From Oxalobacteraceae bacterium UBA6018 (GTDB lineage: Bacteria > Pseudomonadota > Gammaproteobacteria > Burkholderiales > Burkholderiaceae_D), in the NCBI GenBank assembly GCA_002428015.1, contig DIZW01000068.1:178626-242625 (forward strand): a stretch of 64,000 nucleotides of DNA, in the 5' to 3' direction. Every line of letters begins with the position of its first letter. Within the stretch, counting starts at the first letter, position 1. Position numbers and translations under genes: made by a program. The notes under the pieces are model-generated. The model saw only the letters and a program-made list of their open reading frames with translations. It was not told where the DNA came from and did no database searches. Shown here in pieces: positions 27,548-35,941 of the stretch.

Positions 27548-29065
27548 TTACTTCGCGTTGCGCTTGCCGACTTCGTAGCTGACGCCGGCCGCGCCAAGCG
27601 CGAGGATCGACGGGGCCACGATCATGCCGAGCGGTACCGACTTGGCAGGCGCCTGCGGCTGCTGCGACAGCGCGGTCGACATGCGCAGCGCCATCGCGCG
27701 GCCGACATCCTTGAGGATTGCCTGGCCGGCCACGCGGCCCTGGCCGAGCACCAGGTCCATGTTCATGACGCCGGTACCGCCCAGGTTGGCCGAACGGTTG
27801 CCGTCGCGGTCGGAAATATGCCAGCCGCGCACTTCCTTGCCGTCGAGCTGGTCGAGGGTGACCTTGAAGTATTTCTCAGGGCCGTCGACCGACGCGCCGG
27901 GCGCAAGGCGGATCTCTTCCTTGTTAGTCAGCATGAAGCCGAAGTTATGGCCGGACGGGCAGGCGATCGGGTAGACCGAAAAGCGCGCATCCTGGGCGTA
28001 GGTGTCGCCGTACTTCAGGCTGAACGTTTTTCCGTACAGCTTCAGCTCAGCCTGGCCGTCCTTGATCGCGGCCGGGCTCGGCACCAGGAAGCCGGCGATG
28101 TCGCCGTATTCAAACACCAGCGCCTTGCGGGCAGTCGTGTCTTCGATGACGCGGTCGCGCTGCACCGGTCCCAGCACGCGGTCGAGCTTGACCACTTTGC
28201 CTTCGAGCACCTGGATGCGTACCGTGCCGGCTTTCTCGTTCACCTCGGCCACGCGCACCAGGCGCTGGCCGATTTTCCATTCCTGGCCGGCCTTTGCCAT
28301 GCCCGCGAATGCCTTGTCGCCGCCCAGCAGGATGCGGTCCATGCGCACGCCCGAGATCCAGTCGAAGACCATCTTGTCGCGCGTCACTTCACGGGCCTGG
28401 CCCTGGTTGTAGAGCTGGGTGAACTTCATGCCCCACCAACCCGGCTGGTCCGACGACAGCACCGGATTGCCGAACGCCCAGTCCCAGTCGGTGCCCGCGA
28501 TGGTCTTCACGTGCAGGGTATGGTTGGAGGTCTGCTCGTGGCCCACCGTGGCGTAATAGTGATAAACCTGGCCGCCCACCGTCACGCTTTGCCCGGACGG
28601 GATGGTCACGTTTTCCTTGACGACGATGCTCATGTCGTAATCGATATAGGTCGGCGTGCGGGTGAGAACCGGCAACTGCTCACCGTGCAGGGCGACTTCG
28701 CCGCCCCAGGTGTCCTCGAGATACACGAGGCCGCCCGGAGGGATCACGACCTGGCCGTTGTCGACCCGGCTGCGGCGGATGAACACGCCATCGTACTTGG
28801 CCTTCTTGTTGCCAAGGTCATCGGTGATCATGCGGCCTTGCGGCAAGCCTGGCAGGACGGCGACGTAGGCCGGGTCCTTAGGGCGGTCGGCGACCAGCGA
28901 CAACGGCGGCGGTGCCAGGTCGGTCGTGGCAATCGGGTGCGCAAGCGGCATGTCGGGACGGGCGCGCGTCAACACCTGCGCGTAGTCGGTCGCCTGGGCG
29001 AGGGGCGCGATGGAAAGAGTCAGCAAGGCACCCAGCAAGGCGTTGCGCAGTGGAGTCGTTTTCAT
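27548..29065 (-). CDS. Exported 505-residue protein of unknown function in the sulfur cluster
   Basis: I do not recognise the family. It has a signal peptide (ending near AQA, residue 25), a long body rich in beta-type sequence with many Gly, Val and Tyr residues, two Trp-rich patches (GTDWDWAFGNP and DQPGWWGMKF), one notable Cys in YPIACPSGHNFGF, and a C-terminal hydrophobic helix (about 475-497) ending in GKRNAK. The tail could anchor it in a membrane. Its place between the TusA-MetE-like fusion and a membrane protein suggests a periplasmic or outer-surface role in sulfur handling (inference). Confidence 0.72.
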   Translation of the reverse strand: MKTTPLRNALLGALLTLSIAPLAQATDYAQVLTRARPDMPLAHPIATTDLAPPPLSLVADRPKDPAYVAVLPGLPQGRMITDDLGNKKAKYDGVFIRRSRVDNGQVVIPPGGLVYLEDTWGGEVALHGEQLPVLTRTPTYIDYDMSIVVKENVTIPSGQSVTVGGQVYHYYATVGHEQTSNHTLHVKTIAGTDWDWAFGNPVLSSDQPGWWGMKFTQLYNQGQAREVTRDKMVFDWISGVRMDRILLGGDKAFAGMAKAGQEWKIGQRLVRVAEVNEKAGTVRIQVLEGKVVKLDRVLGPVQRDRVIEDTTARKALVFEYGDIAGFLVPSPAAIKDGQAELKLYGKTFSLKYGDTYAQDARFSVYPIACPSGHNFGFMLTNKEEIRLAPGASVDGPEKYFKVTLDQLDGKEVRGWHISDRDGNRSANLGGTGVMNMDLVLGQGRVAGQAILKDVGRAMALRMSTALSQQPQAPAKSVPLGMIVAPSILALGAAGVSYEVGKRNAK

Positions 29066-29077
29066 GGTTCTGTTTTT

Positions 29078-29614
29078 TTAGTGATGATGTTGAGGTGCGG
29101 TGGTGGCCTGTGGTGGCATCACGGGGCAGGCGTTCAGGGTGCGGGACAGGTAGAGCGTTCCCCATCCGGTCAGCAATAGCGTATTGAGTGCCATCATCCA
29201 CTTCGGGACGCCGGCCAGCGCGGCGCTGGCCACGCCCAGCCCGACCACGGACAGGGCAGGGGCCAGGCAGCCCAGGCACAGGGCGCCCAGGGCCAGCGCG
29301 CCGGCACCCACCGCCGCGCCCGAGGCCACGCCGGCGCCCAGGCGACGGGCGCGCGACAGCACGAAGGCGATGAACGCGCTTGCCAGGCCGATCGCGATGG
29401 CGCTGAAGTACTCCTGCTTGCGCATGAAGCTGACGAACCATGCCTGGGTGGGCGCGTAGTCGATGTGGCCGGCGTGGTTGAAGTCGGCGCTGGTGAAGCC
29501 GCAGGCCTCGGCCAGCTCCGGCGATGCGGGCATCTCGAAACGGGCCCATCCGAGCGCGATGTAGCCGAGCGCGACAATCAGGAACACCGACAGCATCAGG
29601 CGTCGTGGCAGCAT
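29078..29614 (-). CDS. Small Cys-containing membrane protein of the sulfur cluster
   Basis: 178 residues with about four or five hydrophobic helices. Cysteines are at ACGF near 38, a CLGC pair within a central helix near 112-115 and one in NACPVMPP near the end, with a terminal HHH. The family is not recognised. Cys in a membrane helix and a His tail suggest metal or sulfur-species handling. The ATG at 29614 has GGAGG 8 bases upstream; the preceding TTG at 29617 is less likely. It is closely spaced with both neighbours, so one operon is likely. Confidence 0.7.
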   Translation of the reverse strand: MLPRRLMLSVFLIVALGYIALGWARFEMPASPELAEACGFTSADFNHAGHIDYAPTQAWFVSFMRKQEYFSAIAIGLASAFIAFVLSRARRLGAGVASGAAVGAGALALGALCLGCLAPALSVVGLGVASAALAGVPKWMMALNTLLLTGWGTLYLSRTLNACPVMPPQATTAPQHHH

Positions 29615-29627
29615 CAAGCGGTCCTCC

Positions 29628-29990
29628 TTAGTAGCTCACGCTCGGGCAGCCTTCGCTCATGAATTCGACCAGCTTGGCGCCGCCAACGATGGCTGCGCCG
29701 TCGACCAGTTGCTCTTCGTCGAGCTTGCGCTTCTTGAAGCACGGCGAGCAGACGAACATTTTTCCGCCAGCCTTGGCGAAGTTGTCCATCAGCTCCTTGA
29801 GCGGTGCGAAGCCTTCCTCGTGTACGGCGTCGGCGGCGCCTTTCTGGGCCAGGCGGGTGCCCTCGATCGACAGGAAAACGATGGTGTCCTTATCCGACGC
29901 GACGGCGGCGTTGGCGATGACGAAGGCGACGGTCGCCTTGTCGGTGTTGTCGAGGCCGTGGGTCAGGCTGATCAGGAATTTTCCGGACAT
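29628..29990 (-). CDS. DsrE-family sulfur-relay protein with CxxC
   Basis: 120 residues, no signal peptide. A DsrE/F fold with FLISLTHGLDN at the start, a central HEEGFAPLKELM helix and the segment FVCSPCFKKR near 85-94, where DsrE2-type proteins keep the sulfur-binding Cys pair. It would accept sulfane sulfur in the cytoplasm and pass it to TusA-like partners, two of which are encoded next to it. The start is taken as the second ATG because GGAG lies 6 bases before it and would overlap the first ATG. Confidence 0.85.
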   Translation of the reverse strand: MSGKFLISLTHGLDNTDKATVAFVIANAAVASDKDTIVFLSIEGTRLAQKGAADAVHEEGFAPLKELMDNFAKAGGKMFVCSPCFKKRKLDEEQLVDGAAIVGGAKLVEFMSEGCPSVSY

Positions 29991-30053
29991 GTGAGTCTCC
30001 ATTGAGGTTGGTGTAACAGGGCGAAGCGGGCGTTACTGGCGCCTGCGGAAAAA

Positions 30054-30311
30054 TCAGGGTTTTGCGCGTATCCAAAAGGCGCTGGCCTGTGGATCGTGCG
30101 CGATCAGGACGTTGTTGGTCATGCGGCACCAGGCGGGAATATCGGCCGGGGCGCCGGGGTCGAGCGCGGTGATCTTGAACACCTTGCCCGGCGCCTGGCG
30201 CACGCGTTGGCGCAGTTCCAGCACCAGCTCGCCACAGCCGAGCTCGCCGGCATTCCATTCGACATCATGATCGGCTTGGGTTGGCAGGGGTGCAGTTGTC
30301 ATTGTATTCAT
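30054..30311 (-). CDS. TusA-family small sulfur-carrier-like protein
   Basis: 85 residues. The putative carrier Cys is in GELGCGELVLELR near residue 25, where canonical TusA has Cys-Pro; a second Cys lies in DIPAWCRMTNN near 62. The same two motifs occur in the N-terminal domain of the fusion protein at 25931. A persulfide carrier role beside a DsrE protein is likely. No strong ribosome-binding site is visible at either of the two nearby ATG codons, so the start is approximate by 9 bases. Confidence 0.8.
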   Translation of the reverse strand: MNTMTTAPLPTQADHDVEWNAGELGCGELVLELRQRVRQAPGKVFKITALDPGAPADIPAWCRMTNNVLIAHDPQASAFWIRAKP

Positions 30312-30412
30312 TCGGTATTCGCATTGATGGGGCGTGGCGGCTAATCAGTGGCGGCGCATGCTGTGGCGCTCGGGTTCGCTATTGCAACAGCACGGCAGCC
30401 GGGGCAATAGCG

Positions 30413-30790
30413 TCAGAACACCATGAACCGCGCGCCAGGCTCCAGGCCGGCCACCAGCAGCGACGCCGCCCCGCGCACACCCGCCATCTCATCGATCAGT
30501 TCGTCCGCGCGGCAGCCTTGTTCCGTCAGCGCGACCGGGCAGGCGAACAACTCGACGCCGAGGGCGACGGCCTGGCGGATCTGGGCCAGCAGCGCGGCAT
30601 CGGCAGCGCCGCGGCGAAACAGCGCCACGGAGCGGCTCACGGCATGCATTTCGACGGCGACATCCATGGCCGCCGCCGTCACCGCATAGCGTAGCGGAAT
30701 GGCCATCGACTCGGGCGCCTCGACCCGCGCGCTGTTGAGCAAAATGACCAGTCGCGGCACGCTTGCGGTAGGCAGGGACGGTTCAGACAT
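30413..30790 (-). CDS. DsrE-like protein, first gene of the sulfur cluster
   Basis: 125 residues with a DsrE/peroxiredoxin-like fold: PRLVILLNSARVE at the start, a central MHAVSRSVALFR and ELFACPVALTEQGC near 80-95, giving a Cys where DsrE proteins bind sulfur and a second Cys ten residues later. It is the most upstream gene of the minus-strand cluster and is separated from the TusA-like gene by about 100 bases. It may form a second DsrE/TusA pair. No ribosome-binding site of good quality is visible. Confidence 0.72.
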   Translation of the reverse strand: MSEPSLPTASVPRLVILLNSARVEAPESMAIPLRYAVTAAAMDVAVEMHAVSRSVALFRRGAADAALLAQIRQAVALGVELFACPVALTEQGCRADELIDEMAGVRGAASLLVAGLEPGARFMVF

Positions 30791-31159
30791 GGGAGGCGAT
30801 GCGCGACTGCATGCTCGCGCGGCTTAATAGTTTATTCAGGTGCGTCATGTTACACGAAGCGATGGCATTTGATAAAGAAGGAGGGGAGCCAGTTAGCAAA
30901 TTGTCTGCGCATCGCGCGACGAGGATCCCGTCATTCGATCGCAATCGCAGAGTCGCGCCAGGGGGGAATTGTTTAAGTTACCAACGCAAGGGAAGGCAAG
31001 ATTGATCGCAGCACGGAATGCGATGGCGAAATCATATGCGCACGCCATATGCGCACGCGAGCGCATCCTACCTGCGCCAGTGTGCATGTGCAGGCAAATC
31101 AAGTGCCGAGCAGCGCGGCTAAGATCCACGACAGCGGCGCTGCTTGCCCGGGATGGCCG
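30791..31159. other. Upstream region of the sulfur cluster; no gene seen
   Basis: This 369-base gap should contain the promoter of the sulfur cluster on the minus strand. The only repeat is CATATGCGCACG, present twice in tandem at 31033-31044 and 31046-31057. I could not define a convincing -35/-10 pair. Confidence 0.45.
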
Positions 31160-31486
31160 TCAGCGCTTAACGTTGCCGCCTTGCTGGGCGCCGCCAGGAC
31201 CTTGGGTGCCGACCGTGCCTGTTTCTCCGCCGGGGTAGCCGCTGCCCTTGAGCTGGTCGCCAAGTGCGATGCTGTCCTGCGCGGCGTTGCCTGGGGCGCC
31301 TTGGCGAGCATGGTCTTCATGCCGCTTGCCCGGTCCTACGCCTTCCGCACCGGCATCGACGTCCTGACCGGCCGGCTCGATGCCGCCAGCATGCCCACCT
31401 GCAATGCCATCGATCGGGGTATCGGTTTCGCTACCGATCGATTGCTGCCCAGCATCCGCTGTCCCGTTGTTTCCTTGCGTTGCCAT
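31160..31486 (-). CDS. Small Gly/Gln-rich hydrophilic protein
   Basis: 108 residues rich in Gly, Gln, Asp and Ala, with no hydrophobic segment and no Cys; probably disordered. The start at 31486 is set by AGGAG 6 bases upstream. The composition is like small stress-related or seed-maturation-like proteins of soil bacteria, but I do not recognise a family. It stands alone, divergent from the Ala/Pro-repeat gene. Confidence 0.6.
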   Translation of the reverse strand: MATQGNNGTADAGQQSIGSETDTPIDGIAGGHAGGIEPAGQDVDAGAEGVGPGKRHEDHARQGAPGNAAQDSIALGDQLKGSGYPGGETGTVGTQGPGGAQQGGNVKR

Positions 31487-31781
31487 GAAGTTCTCCTCGT
31501 TAAATGTAACCATCTTCGCATCGTAGAGTATCAGTTCGCTACGAAACATGGGCGCGCGTCACGCCGTGCCGTACGGGGGCTGCGTCATGAATTCATGCTA
31601 CTTCGTCAACGTCGCCCGCGTCGCCGCGTCGCGGTCCGGCACATGAAACAAATGCTACGAAGTGTGTCAAAACCGTATGTACAGTCCGCTGCGCGGTATT
31701 CTGGTCACGTTGTACTTGCTCCCGTGTCAACATTAAGACGCGAGCCGCTCAAATATTTAACATTTATCCGGAGAAAAACAC

Positions 31782-32177
31782 ATGAAGAAAATTGCCCTGT
31801 TAGTCGCTATCTGTTCCGTGTTCGCCGTGGCTCACGCCGCTCCGAAGAAACATCATACGGCGCATGCCACCCACACTGCCGCTACCGAGAAGAAGACAAG
31901 CGACACCAATGCGGATGCCGATACGGCCGCAGCCCAGGCGAAGGACAATACGCAGGTCGGCGCGAGCACGGTCGCCGATACCCAAGCCGGTAGCCCGGCG
32001 GCTACGGCCCAGCCCGCGCCTGCGACCGAGGCGACTCCCGCGATGCCAGCGAGCCCGGCAATGCCGGCCATGCCTGCAACCCCGGCAAGCCCAGCAACCC
32101 CGGCAACGCCAGCGAGCCCGGCAATGCCTGCGATGCCAGCGAGCCCGGCAATGCCAGCCGCACCTGCCGGTAAGTAA
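31782..32177 (+). CDS. Exported Ala/Pro/Met-repeat protein
   Basis: 131 residues: a signal peptide ending at AHA (residue 19), a Lys/His/Thr-rich stretch, then from about residue 80 a run of PAMPASPA and PATPA units ending in PAGK. The DNA of 32035-32165 is correspondingly repetitive. It is likely an extended cell-envelope polypeptide, possibly cell-wall associated; no enzymatic domain is present. CCGGAG lies 8 bases before the ATG, and two hairpins, the second a T-run terminator, follow. Confidence 0.7.
   Translation: MKKIALLVAICSVFAVAHAAPKKHHTAHATHTAATEKKTSDTNADADTAAAQAKDNTQVGASTVADTQAGSPAATAQPAPATEATPAMPASPAMPAMPATPASPATPATPASPAMPAMPASPAMPAAPAGK
32035..32165 (+). repeat. Tandem Ala-Pro coding repeats
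   Basis: Units of the type ATGCCAGCGAGCCCGGCA recur several times with small changes and encode PAMPASPA. Such an array can expand or contract by slippage, so its length may vary between strains. Confidence 0.7.
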
Positions 32178-32187
32178 AACGCTCCAC

Positions 32188-32250
32188 GCCTCGGCACCGT
32201 CCGAGGCATCGTCACCAGCACGCTTCGCCATTGGCCAGCGTGCTTTTTTT
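32188..32250 (+). terminator. Double hairpin with T-run after the Ala/Pro-repeat gene
   Basis: A first hairpin GCCTCGG...CCGAGGC spans 32188-32207. A second, AGCACGCT (32217-32224) with AGCGTGCT (32237-32244), is followed by seven T. The second is a canonical intrinsic terminator for the plus-strand gene. Confidence 0.8.
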
Positions 32251-32282
32251 CGTGCGTTCTGCGATTCCGAATGCGGGCGCGC

Positions 32283-32310
32283 AAAAAAATACGGCGCCGC
32301 GGCGCCGTAT
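32283..32310 (-). terminator. Intrinsic terminator of the minus-strand pectin locus
   Basis: A 22-bp perfect palindrome, ATACGGCGCC followed by GC and GGCGCCGTAT, lies at 32289-32310. On the minus strand it is followed by seven T. It is 25 bases past the stop of the lyase-esterase fusion gene. Confidence 0.8.
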
Positions 32311-32334
32311 GGTTGATGCGTAGGGCCCGCTTGC

Positions 32335-35300
32335 TTATGGTTGCGGATTCCAGCCGGCGCCCGCGCCGTAGGCGGCGAACACCTTGGCACGGTCGGCGAA
32401 GCCGGCCGCGACCTCGTCCGCAGACAGCAGGTAGCCGCCTACACGCGCCGCCAGGTTCAGCGGCGCGCCGCCCAGGTCGGTGGTGCCGAACTCGCGCCAG
32501 CCGCTGATGGCCGTCGGCACGGTCGGATTAGGGGCTGGCTGGCCGTTGACGCCCAGCCCAGCCCAGCCCGCAGCATTGATGTGGCTGTCCATCATGCAGT
32601 TGATGAAGGCGATGTTGTCCCAGGTGGTGGTGCCACCCGGGCTGCGGGCCAGGTAGGTGGCGCCGTTGGGCACGTCGCTATGCAGCGCGCCCGGGCCGGG
32701 GCCGTGGGTGAGCTTGCTGTTAAGGAAGATGAAGCCCTTGTCGGTCGCCACCGGCACGCGGGCCTGCAGCACGTAGCCGCCGCTGCTGGCGTTGGCACTG
32801 TCGCCGACCGAGCGGATTTCGCTGTTCTCGAACAGGGACGCGTGGGCGCCGCCCCAGATGAAGTCGACGTTGCCCGCCACGAGGGTGTTGTAGAACCAGT
32901 TGTAGCCCTTCAGGTTGAGCGTGTCCTGCTCGCTGTAGAAGTTGGCGTTCTTGGCGACCAGGCGGCCTTCGCTGTTGAAGTACATGGTTTCGGCCTGGGC
33001 CGAGATGCTGGCCGAGCGCAGCGTGCTGTTATTGACGCTGAGGTTGTCGAGGGTGAGCATGTCGACCGATTCGAACAGCATCACGGCGCGCCCGCCCGCC
33101 GGCGTGCCGCTGCTGGTGGGCGCTTCGCTGGCGCCCGAGCCGGGGTTCAGGCTGTCGTAGTTGGCGTACTCGATCAGCGCGCCGTCGCGGCTTTCGCCCT
33201 TGATCGTGACGTTGTCCTTGTTCCGCAGGAACAGCATTTCCTCGTAGGTGCCGTTGCGCAGGTTGATGGTCACTGGATCGGCCTTGGCGAAATTGCTCAT
33301 CGCGTAGTTCAACGCGCCCTGCACGGTATGGAAGTCGGCCGGGCCGTCGTCGTCCACGGTCACGGTGGCCGAGCTCGGCGCCGCCGACTTGGTGGTGAAG
33401 GTCCAGTTGCCAGCCTTGCCGATGCCGACGAAAGGCGTGCCGCCCAGCGAGGTGTTGTTGAACACGCCGTTGGCGACGGCCACGTAGTATTCGGTGCCGT
33501 AGGCCAGCTTGTTATTGTGCGGCTTGATGGTGACGGTGTTGCCCGCGATCCTGATCGGCAGGTAGTTCACGCGGCGCACGCTGGTGGCGCCGGTGTTGCC
33601 GAGCATGTCGATTTCGCCGCTCAGCTTGATGGTGTCGACCAGGGCGTCGTCGAGCTTGCGGAAAATGCGGATGGTGCCGCCCGTGCCCAGGGTCGGCGGG
33701 CTGTCGAACACCAGTTTGAGCTGGGTGTCGATGGTTTCGCCGGTGGCGGCCGCGGCCGGGGAGGTCGCGCCGTTGAGCAGGTAGGTCTGGGTCGGCTGGA
33801 TGAATTGCGGCGCGATCGTGGCGGTGATGGTGCGCAGTAGGGTCGGGTCCGAGCCGCTGGTGAACACGATCTTGGCCGTGCCTTCGCCCGCCGGCGTCAG
33901 GCTGACGGTATTGCCGACGGTGCTGACCGACACAACCGCCGGATTGCTGCTCGAGACGTCGAAGCTGTCGGCGCTGCCGTCGCTCTGCTTGGCGGTGACG
34001 GTGACGGCCAGCGGCGCATCGCCGGCTTCGGCGCTGTAGGTCAGGCCGGCCGGGTTGATCGTCATCTGCACTGGCTTGAGCTTGGGGTCGCCCACGCGCA
34101 CGTCGTCGATCATGAAGGACTTGTTGGCGGTGAACAGGCCGATGCGGCCACGCGCGCCGAAGCTGCTGTCGGTGATCGAACCGAGGTTTTCGCCATCAAG
34201 GTAGACCGTCAAGGTGGTACCGATCAGCTCGAAGCGCACGGTGTAGAACTGGGCGTCCATCGCGATCGGCTTCTTGACCTGCTTGGGCCGGCTGAGGCTG
34301 GCATTGAGCATCTTGGCGATCTCGACCTGGGTGCTGGTGGTGCTGTTTTGCACGTTCAGGCCGCCGCCATACCAGTTCTTCGCGTCGACGTAGCGGGTGA
34401 TCAGGTAGAGCTGCTTGTTGCCCGTGCTGCCATTGGTCATCGGGCGGATGCGCGCTTCGACGAAGTAGTCGCCGGACGGCACGCTACCCATTTCACTGTC
34501 CTTGATCAAGGCCAGCACGCCGCCCGTGCTGGCGGCCGTGTATTGCAGTACCTTGTTGGTCGATCCTGTGGTTTCAGGAGGAACCGTGAACGCGCCGTTG
34601 GCGCCCGCGACCGGAAGCAAGTCCCACTTGGCGGCGCTGCCGTTCTGGAAGTCGTCGCAGAAGTACAAGCCGGTCGCAGGGCAGGTCAGGGTCGGGTTGG
34701 TGTCGACGACAACGCTGCCGGTGCCGCTGATCGCCGTGCTGAGCTTGCCGCCGCCGGCCTGCGCCAGGGCGTTGGCCTTGACCAGCGATACTGGACGCAA
34801 AGAGTAGGCGTAAGGCACGGTCCAGGTGACGTTATTGGACAGCGAGCAGGCGCCCAGCGCCGCGCCGTTCAGGGTCGAGCCGGTGTCCTTGAAATTGCCG
34901 GGCGTTCCCATCGGTTTGATGACGTCGTCGCAGCGCTGGGCGCCGGTGATGGCGAACACGTTGTTGTTAGACAGGATCTTGGCGTTGGTGCCGGCCCCGA
35001 CACTGTAACTGTTCTCGTAGACGGGGCGCGACTTGCTGCCCACGTAGTAGTTGTTGAACAGGTGGACCATGCCGTAGCGTACGCGCGGCGAGCGGCTGGC
35101 CACGTCGGCCCACACGTTGTTGCTGAAGGTGACGCGCAGCTTACCTTCATCGGTGGTGGCGGTGTCGCTCGAGCCGATCAGGTTGTTCTTGTTGTGCTGG
35201 TTGAAGTTGTTGTACGACACCGTCACGAAGTCGGACGCGTTGGTGATGTCGAGCGCGCCGTCGTGGCATTGCTTGGTGTGGCCATTTTCGATCGGCAGCA

Positions 35301-35880
35301 GATCGTCGGTCATCGGCGCGTCGGTGAAGCTGTTGTGGTCGATCCAGATATGGTCCGATCCTGAAATGCCGATGCCGTCATAGGCCGAGTTCCAGTTGCC
35401 GGTGGCGCCATCGGTCGGGTCCCAAATCGGGCCGACGTCGCATGGGTTGACGATCTTGAGGTTGCGGATGATGATCTGCGACACGCCCGAGACGAGGATG
35501 GCGCCGTTGACGACGCCGGAATTGCTGCCGTCGCCGATCAGGGTGGTGTTGCTCTTGAGGCGGATCGCGCCGCGCGCGGCCTGGTCGCCGGTGCTGGCGT
35601 AGGGCACGCCCTCGCTCATATCGATGATGCCGGACAGCTTGATGATCTTGGGGTTGACACCGCCGTTGGCGATCGCGGCGAGCAGCTCCTTGCGGTTGGT
35701 GGCGGTGTAGATTTGCGCGGTGACGGCGGCCGAGCCGCCCTGGGTGCCGCCGGCCTGGCTGGCCCAGCCGTCAGCGGGCGCGACCTGGCGCGCGGGGTCG
35801 ATGGTGTCGGCATTGCTGCCGCCCACGCCGACAATGATGAGGGCGGCGCAAAGCGCGGCCTTGAAACCGAGGTGTTTCAT
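32335..35880 (-). CDS. Pectate lyase (PL1) - pectin methylesterase (CE8) fusion
   Basis: An 1181-residue exported enzyme. After a signal peptide, residues about 60-400 are a PL1 beta-helix (YDGIGISGSDHIWIDHN, DGALDITNASDFVTVSYN, SPRVRYG with the catalytic Arg). A central part has a laminin-G-like carbohydrate-binding domain and an Ig-like domain. The last 300 residues are a CE8 pectin methylesterase with AQAETMYFNSEG, FYSEQDTL and GNVDFIWGG. It would de-esterify homogalacturonan and cleave it. The start at 35880 has AGGAG 6 bases upstream. A longer frame start at 36072 would overlap the next gene. Confidence 0.93.
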   Translation of the reverse strand: MKHLGFKAALCAALIIVGVGGSNADTIDPARQVAPADGWASQAGGTQGGSAAVTAQIYTATNRKELLAAIANGGVNPKIIKLSGIIDMSEGVPYASTGDQAARGAIRLKSNTTLIGDGSNSGVVNGAILVSGVSQIIIRNLKIVNPCDVGPIWDPTDGATGNWNSAYDGIGISGSDHIWIDHNSFTDAPMTDDLLPIENGHTKQCHDGALDITNASDFVTVSYNNFNQHNKNNLIGSSDTATTDEGKLRVTFSNNVWADVASRSPRVRYGMVHLFNNYYVGSKSRPVYENSYSVGAGTNAKILSNNNVFAITGAQRCDDVIKPMGTPGNFKDTGSTLNGAALGACSLSNNVTWTVPYAYSLRPVSLVKANALAQAGGGKLSTAISGTGSVVVDTNPTLTCPATGLYFCDDFQNGSAAKWDLLPVAGANGAFTVPPETTGSTNKVLQYTAASTGGVLALIKDSEMGSVPSGDYFVEARIRPMTNGSTGNKQLYLITRYVDAKNWYGGGLNVQNSTTSTQVEIAKMLNASLSRPKQVKKPIAMDAQFYTVRFELIGTTLTVYLDGENLGSITDSSFGARGRIGLFTANKSFMIDDVRVGDPKLKPVQMTINPAGLTYSAEAGDAPLAVTVTAKQSDGSADSFDVSSSNPAVVSVSTVGNTVSLTPAGEGTAKIVFTSGSDPTLLRTITATIAPQFIQPTQTYLLNGATSPAAAATGETIDTQLKLVFDSPPTLGTGGTIRIFRKLDDALVDTIKLSGEIDMLGNTGATSVRRVNYLPIRIAGNTVTIKPHNNKLAYGTEYYVAVANGVFNNTSLGGTPFVGIGKAGNWTFTTKSAAPSSATVTVDDDGPADFHTVQGALNYAMSNFAKADPVTINLRNGTYEEMLFLRNKDNVTIKGESRDGALIEYANYDSLNPGSGASEAPTSSGTPAGGRAVMLFESVDMLTLDNLSVNNSTLRSASISAQAETMYFNSEGRLVAKNANFYSEQDTLNLKGYNWFYNTLVAGNVDFIWGGAHASLFENSEIRSVGDSANASSGGYVLQARVPVATDKGFIFLNSKLTHGPGPGALHSDVPNGATYLARSPGGTTTWDNIAFINCMMDSHINAAGWAGLGVNGQPAPNPTVPTAISGWREFGTTDLGGAPLNLAARVGGYLLSADEVAAGFADRAKVFAAYGAGAGWNPQP

Positions 35881-35941
35881 GTGTGCTCCTGTGACAGGAA
35901 TGGAAAGGGGGCGCGGCCACGCGGGGCCGCGCGCGCAAACG

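Noticed and set aside
27431..29179. A 582-residue plus-strand frame across the sulfur cluster
   Set aside because: Shadow of the 505-residue exported protein gene; His/Arg/Ala-rich and without a domain.
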